NCBI GenBank assembly: GCA_964577115.1
Contig: CAZNXJ010000056.1
Location: 1-13,663 of the forward strand
Direction of reading: 5' to 3'
DNA length: 13,663 nt
DNA from: CAZNXJ01 sp964577115
GTDB lineage: Bacteria > Planctomycetota > Planctomycetia > Pirellulales > Pirellulaceae
The notes under the pieces were generated by a model, which saw only the letters and a list, made by a program, of their open reading frames with translations, made no database searches and was not told the origin of the DNA. How positions within the stretch are numbered: the stretch's first letter is position 1; the number at the start of each line of letters is the position of its first letter. Below, piece by piece: positions 1 to 6,060 of the stretch. The position numbers were made by a program, and so were the translations under genes.

Positions 1-40
1 TATTGAGAGCCCGCGAGAGTACGCGAATTTCAATCCCATT

Positions 41-789
41 CGCCCACCAACCGGCCCGCCGCGAAGCGGTGGATCCGAAGGCAGCCTAGGGGAAGGGCCG
101 CAGGCCCTAGGATGCGAGCCGCCGAAACGCGCTCACACCCACACAACTCGCGCCCCATTCCACGATTCGCGCGGCCTACCACCTCCAATGCCGGCGCATG
201 CCCCAAACCGTCGCGCGGCGCAATCTTTCATTAATCCGCCCACCAACCGGCCTGCCGCGAAGCGGCGGCCTTCGCGCGGCCCCGCCGAACCGCGAACCGC
301 GAAGCGGTGGATCCGAAGGCAGCCTAGGGGAAGGGCTGCAGGCCCGCGCCCCTAGGATGCGAGCCGCCGAAACGCGCTCACACCCACACAACTCGCGCCC
401 CCATTCCACGATTCGCGCGGCCTACCACCTCCGATGCCGGCGCATGCCCCCAACCGTCGCGCGGCGCAATCTTTCATTAATCCGCCCACCAACCGGCCGG
501 CCGCGAAGCGGCGGCCTTCGCGCGGCCCCGCCGAACCGCGAACCGCGAAACGGTGGATCCGAAGGCAGCCTAGGGAAAGGGCCGCAGGCCCGCGCCCCTA
601 GGATGCGAGCCGCCGAAACGCGCTCACACCCACACAACCCGCCCCAATTCCACGATTCGCGGGGCCTACCACCTCCAATGCCGGCGCATGCCCCAAACCG
701 TCGCGCGATTCCATCTTTCATTAATCCGCCCACCAACCGGCCTGCCGCGAAGCGGCGGCCTTCGCGCAGCCTCGCCGAACCGCGAACCG
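41..789 (+). repeat. Tandem repeat array 1 of a structured repeat family
   Basis: Three units and part of a fourth begin with CGCCCACCAACCGG at 41, 237, 483 and 727, giving periods of 196, 246 and 244 bp. The conserved core contains CCGCGAAGCGG mini-palindromes, a GGATCC, and a hairpin (323-356 in unit 2) with arms CCTAGGGG and CCCCTAGG; a linker of roughly 100 bp follows. The first unit is 50 bp shorter, mainly because 42 bp are missing between two copies of CCGCGAAGCGG. The fourth unit stops at 789, where reductase coding sequence begins. Reading frames pass through the array, but the unit frame shifts because 244 is not a multiple of three, so I do not regard the repeats as coding. No transposase gene is present. 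Function unknown. Confidence 0.9.
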
Positions 790-1064
790 ATTTCCTCTTT
801 GCCGAGTGGAACAACAAGGCGGCGGGGTTCGTCGGTTACGGCAGCGCCGGCGGAGTGCGGGCGGTGGAACACCTGCGGCTCGTGATGGCTGAAGTGCAAG
901 TCGCCACCGTGCGCGCTCAGGTGATGCTGTCGCTCCGCGAGGACTTCGAAAACTACAGCGTCTTCAAGCCGCGAGACTTCCACGCGAAAGTCCTCGGGCA
1001 GATGCTCGATCAGGTGATCGCCTGGAGCGGCGCTCTGAAGAATCTGCGAGAGACCGCTGCGTAA
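789..1064 (+). pseudogene. 3' fragment of an NADPH-dependent FMN reductase gene
   Basis: The sequence encodes 91 residues starting DFLFAEWNNKAAGFVGYGSA and ending at a TAA at 1062-1064. It resembles the C-terminal half of the NADPH-dependent FMN reductase (flavodoxin-like, SsuE/azoreductase) family: the AEWNNK segment, the FVGYGSAGG glycine-rich loop near the flavin, the AVEHLRLVMAE helix and a final LDQVIAW helix. Full members are about 180-190 residues, so the N-terminal half, with the phosphate-binding loop and the PEYN-type motif, is missing. Upstream sequence changes abruptly to repeat array 1 at about 789/790. The reading frame continues in the same frame into the repeats as far as an ATG at 198, but those residues are repeat-derived and resemble no reductase. 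No start codon or ribosome binding site fits the fragment. It is a truncated gene, or an assembly join inside the repeats. Family assignment is fairly sure; function is presumably lost. Confidence 0.8.
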
Positions 1065-1153
1065 CACGCTGCGAGCGAATGTGTCGGGTCGCCAAACAAC
1101 GAAGTGAACGCCGCCCCAAAAGATAAAGATCGCGTCGGTTCCACGATGAGCAC

Positions 1154-2008
1154 CGGCGGGGCCACGCGAAGGCCGCCGCGTTGCGGCAGGCCGGTTGGTG
1201 CGCGAATTGACGTGACGGGCGGCGCGGATGGATACGCCTACCGATTTGCCTCGGGTGTACGCGTTTCGCACCNNNNNNNNNNNNNNNNNNNNNNNNNNNN
1301 NNNNNNNNNNNNNNNNNNNNNNNNNNNNNNNNNNNNNNNNNNNNNNNNNNNNNNNNNNNNNNNNNNNNNNNNCAGGGGTGCGGACCTGCGGCCTACCACC
1401 CAGGGGTGCGGGCCCTCAGCCCTTCCCCTGGGCTAACTTCGGATCCACCGCTTCGCGGTTCGCGTTTCGGCGGGACCACACGAAGGCCGCCGCGTTGCGG
1501 CAGGCCGGATGGGGCGCGGGTTGGCGGGGATGGGAGGCACGGATTATCTGATGCGCGGCGTCAATCGATGCGTTTAATCGTATGGCCCCGGGTGTACGCG
1601 TTTCGCACCCAGGGGTGCGGACCTGCGGCCTACCACCCAGGGGTGCGGGCCCTCAGCCCTTCCCTGGGCTAACTTCGGATCCACCGCTTCGCGGTTCTCG
1701 ATTCGGCGGGACCACACGAAGGCCGCCGCGCTGCGGCAGGCCGGGTGGGGCGCGGGTTGGCGGGGATGGGGAGGCACGGATTATCTGATGCGCGATGTCG
1801 ATCGATGCGTTTAACCGTATGGCCTCGGGTGTACGCGTGTTCCACCCAGGGGTGCGGACCTGCGGCCTACCCCCTAGGTGTGCGGACCTTCGGCCCTTCC
1901 CTGGGCTACTTTGGGATCCACCGCTTCGCGGTTCTCGGTTCGGCGGGGCGGCGCGATGGCCGCCGCGTTGCGGCAGGCCGGGTGGGGCGCGGGTTGGCGG
2001 GGATGGGA
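1154..2008 (-). repeat. Tandem repeat array 2, inverted relative to array 1, containing the assembly gap
   Basis: After the gap, units start with CAGGGGTGCGGACC at 1373, 1610 and 1847, an exact period of 237 bp. The reverse complement of the core matches array 1: GGATCCACCGCTTCGCGGTT, AAGGCCGCCGCG and the GCAGGCCGG block. The hairpin is present with CCCAGGGG at 1399-1406 and CCCCTGGG at 1425-1432. The motif CCAGGGGTGCGG occurs twice in a unit about 28 bp apart, so one hairpin arm is itself duplicated. A partial unit before the gap (1154-1272) carries a different linker from the units after it. The last unit decays at about 2008, after GGCGGGGATGGG. The flanks 1065-1153 and 2009-2173 hold no gene I can recognise. 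Confidence 0.88.
1273..1372. other. Assembly gap (100 N)
   Basis: Exactly 100 consecutive N lie within the repeat array. A round 100 is a conventional scaffold-gap placeholder, so the true missing length is probably unknown and may contain more repeat units or other sequence. Confidence 0.98.
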
Positions 2009-2173
2009 TGCCTCGAGCGGCGATCTATGCCGACTCGTTCCTTAATTGCCCTCGCTTAACTACTCGCCGCCTCGGCCGTTCTTAGTAAGGTGGCGCCTAA
2101 TTACAGGCGGAAAGGAGAACGCGGGAAAGCGGAATGGGGCAGGCTACTTGCGGCTACTTAGCGTGGGCGCATG

Positions 2174-2206
2174 AAAAAAGCCGCGACGCGCGGGACGTTC
2201 GCGGCT
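2174..2206 (-). terminator. Rho-independent terminator of the tmRNA gene
   Basis: Read on the minus strand, an AGCCGCGA / TCGCGGCT stem of 8 bp (2199-2206 with 2179-2186) encloses a 12-nt loop and is followed by a T run at 2174-2178. It begins four bases past the 3' end of the tmRNA, which is the expected position and orientation for its transcription terminator. Confidence 0.9.
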
Positions 2207-2209
2207 TAG

Positions 2210-2566
2210 TGGAGGCGGCGGGAATCGAACCCGCGTCCCGAGACGGATCCGTGCAAGCTTCTACGTGTGTAGTCACTGATTTAAGTGTCGGTTCCCAAGG
2301 CCTCCAGCGACCGAGTCCTCAGAAACCCATCCAGGAACAATTTTTTAACCCGAAAGGTACCCGGCGTGCTTTCGGGCGATCTGGATTTGGCGACCGACTT
2401 TTGGACCTCTCCAGCTAAGCTCCGCAGTCGGGGCTACCAATGCTAGGCAGCCAGTGCGAGGTTTTCCTCGGCAACTAAAATTGTGGTCAGCTTTTAACGT
2501 GGCCAACTGACCAACCACGACACGCCACTTGAACTTCACACATCCGGTCGAATCCAATTCGCCCCC
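2210..2566 (-). ncRNA. ssrA: Transfer-messenger RNA (tmRNA)
   Basis: This RNA rescues stalled ribosomes with SmpB and tags the incomplete protein for proteolysis. The minus strand starts GGGGGCGAATTGGATTCGAC, a typical tmRNA 5' end, and finishes with the T arm GCGGGTTCGATTCCCGC followed by CGCCTCCA. The first six bases GGGGGC pair with GCCTCC to form the acceptor stem, and A at 2210 is the discriminator. The genome continues CTA rather than CCA, so the CCA end must be added by the nucleotidyltransferase. The tag frame lies at 2443-2472. The length of about 357 nt is normal for a one-piece tmRNA. A terminator follows immediately. I could not identify a convincing promoter between 2567 and 2710. 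Confidence 0.96.
2443..2472 (-). other. tmRNA proteolysis-tag reading frame, AEENLALAA
   Basis: The minus-strand codons are GCC GAG GAA AAC CTC GCA CTG GCT GCC TAG. With the alanine carried by the tmRNA itself, the full tag would be (A)AEENLALAA. The resume codon GCC is preceded by TTAGTT, similar to the UAGUC found before the resume codon in E. coli. The end LAA is the usual signal for ClpXP-type proteases. The assignment rests on the matching upstream context, the stop codon and the conserved C-terminus. Confidence 0.92.
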
Positions 2567-2643
2567 GGAAGCTCTGAGTTCAAACGGTCAATTAATCTTA
2601 CGCCGCGAGCCACGGGCAGGAAAGGGAGTCGCAGGGCCCTCGG

Positions 2644-2663
2644 AAAAACTCGCGTTCCACGAG
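2644..2663 (-). terminator. Possible weak terminator downstream of uppP
   Basis: On the minus strand CTCG-TGGAACG-CGAG forms a 4-bp stem with a 7-nt loop, followed directly by TTTTT (2648-2644). It lies about 50 bp past the uppP stop and before the tmRNA. The stem is short, so this is tentative. Confidence 0.35.
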
Positions 2664-2687
2664 CAAATTCCGCTTCATGGCCCCGAG

Positions 2688-2719
2688 CCGTTACCAGACT
2701 TGGGGCGCCGTTACCAGAC
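2688..2719. repeat. Short direct repeat at the uppP stop codon, 20-bp period
   Basis: CCGTTACCAGAC occurs at 2688-2699 and again at 2708-2719. The second copy contains the uppP stop and last codons, so the end of the gene has a small local duplication downstream of it. It does not change the protein. Confidence 0.8.
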
Positions 2720-3499
2720 CTCGAGAATTTTGCCGGCCGCGAAGAGCAGGCCCACCGGAATGCACCAGTAGGCGAAGTACTGCGCCTGCCGGCGGCGGAG
2801 CATGTGGTCGAGAACCCAGATGGAGGCGAGGCCAACCACGAAAGAGAGCACCATCCCCGCCACCAGGAGCTGCCAGGCCGTCTCAAAGCCGCCGCTCCGT
2901 AGCGCAGAGATGCTCTCGAGCAAACCCGCTCCGGCGATCGCCGGGATCGCCATCAGAAACGAAAACGCTCCTGCCGCCGTCGGCGCCAGGCCCAGATACA
3001 TCCCGGTCGAAATCGTCAGGCCGCTACGCGAGAGCCCCGGAAGCACGGCAAACGCCTGGCTACAGCCGATGAGCAGCGCCTGCGACCAGCTCAGCTCCGT
3101 GTACGCTCGGCCTCCATGACCAAAGCGAGCCGCCGCCAACAAAACGACACCGGTGACCGGCAACAAGAGCCCGGCAAGTAGCGCGTGCTCGAGTACCCCC
3201 TCGGCAAACATCTTGATCGGCACTCCGACCAGCACTGCCGGCAACGTCGCGACCACCAGCACGCCGATCAGCCGCCGATCCTCGGTCAAGAGCCGCAGAA
3301 CTCGCCGCCAGTAGTACACCAAAATCGAAAACAACGTCCCGACGTGCAACATGATGTTCACGTCGCTCACGTCGAACACCGCCGCGTCGCTCCGCAGCAA
3401 ATCCGATAAAATCACTAAATGCCCGCTCGAACTGATCGGCAGGAACTCCGCGACCCCCTGCACGACCGCCAAAATCAAAACCACCGTCCACGTATTCAC
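2711..3499 (-). CDS. uppP: Undecaprenyl-diphosphatase (UppP/BacA family)
   Basis: This integral membrane enzyme removes a phosphate from undecaprenyl diphosphate, regenerating the lipid carrier for peptidoglycan and surface polysaccharide synthesis; some members give bacitracin resistance. The 262-residue protein has both family signatures: QGVAEFLPISSSGHL at residues 14-28, with the Q-x3-E pair (Q14, E18) and H27, and LPGLSRSGLT at 153-162 with the catalytic arginine R158. About eight hydrophobic segments are visible and the length is normal for the family. I chose the GTG at 3499 because the protein then starts VNTWTVVLILAVVQG, as the family does. An in-frame TTG at 3592 would add 31 residues without family similarity. 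No strong Shine-Dalgarno is present for either start. The gene is divergent from the isomerase gene and lies upstream of the tmRNA on the same strand. Confidence 0.93.
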   Translation of the reverse strand: MNTWTVVLILAVVQGVAEFLPISSSGHLVILSDLLRSDAAVFDVSDVNIMLHVGTLFSILVYYWRRVLRLLTEDRRLIGVLVVATLPAVLVGVPIKMFAEGVLEHALLAGLLLPVTGVVLLAAARFGHGGRAYTELSWSQALLIGCSQAFAVLPGLSRSGLTISTGMYLGLAPTAAGAFSFLMAIPAIAGAGLLESISALRSGGFETAWQLLVAGMVLSFVVGLASIWVLDHMLRRRQAQYFAYWCIPVGLLFAAGKILEVW

Positions 3500-3876
3500 G
3501 GCACGCTCGCATTCCCAGTAACCTCTCGCCAAACCGATCAAGCGTAGCCCGCTCAGGCTCGCCGGCAAGCCGTCCTCGCGAGCGATCCTCAAACGAGGGG
3601 CAGGATGGCGTGAGCGATACCGTGACGCGCGGTAAAACTACGACCAGGCGGCCCGTGACCGGAACGACGCCTCGGGGGTTCGCGGCGATAGCCCGGCTTC
3701 CGAATGAGCGTCCTCACTCGCGTCCAGCCCCCTAGGACAAGGGTCGCAGGTTTGCCATACTAATGCGTTTTCCACGCGTACAATCGACCCGCCGTGGGCG
3801 GGTGCCGGCTCGGGCGCTCGGGCCGGACCGGCGTTTAATTCAGGACCGCATCGGCTCGGAAGGAAAGACACGATCC
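3500..3876. other. Divergent intergenic region between uppP and the isomerase gene
   Basis: No gene is recognisable here. It should contain promoters for both directions. TACAAT at 3779-3784 is a good -10-like hexamer for the plus-strand gene, but the nearest TTGCCA (3752-3757) is 21 bp away, too far for a standard promoter. CCTAGGACAAGGGTCGCAGG at 3731-3750 matches 17 of 20 bases of the hairpin segment of array 1 (85-104), suggesting a decayed repeat copy. Confidence 0.5.
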
Positions 3877-4776
3877 ATGTACAAGAACCTTAGTCCGAAA
3901 GCACTCGGCATCTCGGGACGACAAAGTGAGCTGATTGAATTGGCCCTGACCTACGGCTTCCGTGGCCTCGACGTCGACATGGCCGACCTCGCCAAGCGCG
4001 CCCGCAACACGAGCATCGAACAGGCCATCCGGTTCCTCGAAAGCGCCAAGATCAAAATCGGCGGCTTCGACCTGCCCGTTAACCTGCGAGCCGACGAGGC
4101 CACGTTCACTCAGCAGCTCGCGCAACTTAACCAGGTCTGCGAAACGGCCGCCGCTCTGAAAGCGCAGCGAGCCTTCACGATCATCGCCCCGGCCAGCGAC
4201 GACCTGCCGTTCCAGCCGAACTTTGAACTGCATCGCCAGCGGCTCGCCCAGGTCGCCGAAACGCTCGCCAAATACAACATCCGGCTCGCCGTCGGCATCC
4301 AGCCCACGCCCGCTCTGCGGGAAAACAAGAACCACACGTTCATCTACCAGGTCGAAACGCTGCTCACGCTGCTCAAGACCGTCGGCGAGAAAAACGTCGG
4401 CGTGCTGCTCGACTCGTGGTCGTGGTTCGTCGGCGACGGCGGGCTCGACCAGATCCGCGAACTGCCCGCCGACCAGATCGTCATCGTGCGCATCGCCGAT
4501 TACCCCGCCGATGCGAACGTCGCTCGTATCGCCGAAACGAATCGCCACCTGCCGCTCGAAGACGGAGCCATCGACGGTGGAGCGATCGTGACGATGCTCG
4601 CCGAAAAGAAATACGACGGCCCGGTGACGCTGTACCCGCACCCGAGCACGCTCCGCGGAGCCACTCGCGAATCCATCGTCCAGCGTGCCGCGCAAGCGCT
4701 TGAAGAACTCTGGAAGGTCGCCGGCCTCTCGAAGGTTAAACCGGTCGCCGCGCCGGTGCCCGCCGAAGGCCAATAA
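3877..4776 (+). CDS. Sugar phosphate isomerase/epimerase-like TIM-barrel protein
   Basis: The 299-residue protein resembles the xylose isomerase-like/AP endonuclease 2 superfamily, cytosolic TIM barrels that usually isomerise or epimerise sugars using a divalent metal. Visible barrel elements are GFRGLDVD near the N-terminus, KYNIRLAVGIQP in the middle, KNVGVLLDSWSWF with D180, a strand VIVRIADYP, and LPLEDGAIDGGAIVTMLAEK (225-244) followed by YDGPVTLYPHPS. That final strand normally ends in a glutamate metal ligand; here it reads TLYPHP, so the last ligand may be changed. The ATG at 3877 is preceded by GGAAGGAAAG (3858-3867), a strong ribosome binding site; an in-frame ATG at 3763 lacks one. 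It is followed after 60 bp by the MBL-fold gene, probably co-transcribed. Substrate unknown. Confidence 0.8.
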   Translation: MYKNLSPKALGISGRQSELIELALTYGFRGLDVDMADLAKRARNTSIEQAIRFLESAKIKIGGFDLPVNLRADEATFTQQLAQLNQVCETAAALKAQRAFTIIAPASDDLPFQPNFELHRQRLAQVAETLAKYNIRLAVGIQPTPALRENKNHTFIYQVETLLTLLKTVGEKNVGVLLDSWSWFVGDGGLDQIRELPADQIVIVRIADYPADANVARIAETNRHLPLEDGAIDGGAIVTMLAEKKYDGPVTLYPHPSTLRGATRESIVQRAAQALEELWKVAGLSKVKPVAAPVPAEGQ

Positions 4777-4836
4777 CCCTTTCCTAAGCATCCACCAGCA
4801 ACAGCGCCGGCGCGGTTCCCCCACAACCGCTCGCCC

Positions 4837-5799
4837 ATGTTCTACTACGAACAAGGCTTGTTCCTGAGCGCCGGCGACGTTGCTCTCGATGCCCCTCGGC
4901 CCGGTCCGCTCGGCTTCATCTCGCACGCTCACGCCGACCACTACGCGGCGCACGGGACGATCTACTGCACGCGCGAAACGGCCGAACTACTTACGCTTCG
5001 CTTCGGCAGCCGACGCTACGAGTTGCTCGAGTACGGCGTTCCGCGCACGATCGGCTCGCTAACCTGTACCGCTCTGCCCGCCGGGCATATGCTCGGCTCG
5101 GCCATGCTGCTGGTCGAGGGCCCCGGCGAGCGGCTGCTGTACACGGGCGACTTCCGGCTCCGGCCGTCCTCCACCGCACGCGCGGCCGAAGTCCCGCACG
5201 CCGATACGCTGATCATGGAGTGCACGTTCGGGCTGCCTCACTTTCGCTTCCCACCCCGAACCGTGGTCGCCCGGCGCATCATCGACTGCGTTCAAACGGC
5301 GTTTGCATTCGGACAAGTTCCTGTCATCGAAGCGTACACGGTCGGCAAGGCCCAGGAAGTCGCGAGCCTGCTCGCCGCAGCCAACATCCCCGTCTATATG
5401 GATCCGGCAATCTATGCGGCCAGCCAGACATACCAGCAGCTCGGCTGCTCGCTGGGAGCGTTCGAACCCTACGGCCGCCTGGTGCCTCACGATGCCGTGA
5501 TTCTGCGACCGCCGCGCGGACGCGGCCGCACGCCGCTCGTCCTGCCTCGCCGCCGCCGTGAGATCGGCGTCACCGGGTGGGCTCTCGATCCGAATCGACC
5601 GCGCGGCCGAGGCCCCGAGTATTTGTTTCCACTTTCCGATCATGCGGATTACGACGAGTTGATCGAATGTGTCGAACGCGTAGGACCTCGCCGAGTCTAC
5701 TGCCTGCACGGGCAGCGCGCGTTTGTTGAGGATCTACGCCGGCGCGGCTGGGACGCGTACTGGCTCGATGACCGCTGCGTGGACGCTCGGCGAATTTGA
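4837..5799 (+). CDS. MBL-fold nuclease-like protein (CPSF73/ligase-associated exonuclease type)
   Basis: The 320-residue protein carries the metallo-beta-lactamase metal-binding motifs in order: SHAHADH (H30, H32, D34, H35), GHMLGSA (H84), YTGDF (D105), and late SDHADY (D268, H269) and CLHG (H291). GHMLGSA, the ECTFGLP segment and AYTVGKAQE are characteristic of the beta-CASP-related group including CPSF73-like RNA nucleases and the DNA-ligase-associated exonucleases, so hydrolysis of nucleic acid phosphodiesters is the likely reaction. The length fits the ligase-associated subgroup (about 330 residues), but no ligase gene lies nearby, so the physiological partner is unknown. All predicted metal ligands are present. 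No Shine-Dalgarno is seen before the ATG at 4837, which fits with translation after the upstream gene 60 bp away. Confidence 0.83.
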   Translation: MFYYEQGLFLSAGDVALDAPRPGPLGFISHAHADHYAAHGTIYCTRETAELLTLRFGSRRYELLEYGVPRTIGSLTCTALPAGHMLGSAMLLVEGPGERLLYTGDFRLRPSSTARAAEVPHADTLIMECTFGLPHFRFPPRTVVARRIIDCVQTAFAFGQVPVIEAYTVGKAQEVASLLAAANIPVYMDPAIYAASQTYQQLGCSLGAFEPYGRLVPHDAVILRPPRGRGRTPLVLPRRRREIGVTGWALDPNRPRGRGPEYLFPLSDHADYDELIECVERVGPRRVYCLHGQRAFVEDLRRRGWDAYWLDDRCVDARRI

Positions 5800-5811
5800 C
5801 TTGGCCGCCTT

Positions 5812-5831
5812 CCCGCGCCCGAAAGCGCGGG
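5812..5831 (+). terminator. GC-rich hairpin after the MBL-fold gene
   Basis: CCCGCGC and GCGCGGG form a perfect 7-bp stem around CCGAAA, 12 bp after the stop codon at 5799. There is no T run, so it may end transcription weakly or protect the 3' end of the mRNA. The rest of the gap to 6060 shows nothing clear apart from the ribosome binding site of the next gene. Confidence 0.4.
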
Positions 5832-6060
5832 TTGGGTGGAATTTGCCGTGCTGAATGCTTCGAGCGGCTGTTGCGAGCGTAGCGGAAAATCCGGCTCGAT
5901 CGCATTTCGCGGTTGTGTGATGCGACATCTGCCGTGTGCACCGTGTGGAGGGATGATTCGGTAATTGCGAGTCAATTGCGCGGACGATCGTGTTTATGCC
6001 GGTGGATGATACCCGCCGCATTGGATCAATCCGCATACATGTCACAAGGGATGGAACCAG

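Noticed and set aside
198..788. Open frames through repeat array 1 as a repeat protein
   Set aside because: The third unit is read in a different frame from the first two because one period is 244 bp, yet the frame stays open; this is GC-driven absence of stops, not conserved coding.
41..2008. CRISPR array
   Set aside because: Units are 196-246 bp tandem copies with similar linkers, not 25-40 bp repeats with unique spacers, and no cas gene is present.
2134..2418. Plus-strand frame with the peptide VEAAGIEPAS
   Set aside because: It is antisense to the tmRNA; this peptide is a common translation artefact of T-arm sequences.
3500..3592. N-terminal extension of uppP from a TTG at 3592
   Set aside because: The extra residues have no family similarity, and the GTG at 3499 gives the usual UppP start.
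3835..4953. 372-codon minus-strand frame opposite the isomerase gene
   Set aside because: It is antisense to a gene with a strong ribosome binding site and recognisable motifs; the composition is typical of a shadow frame.
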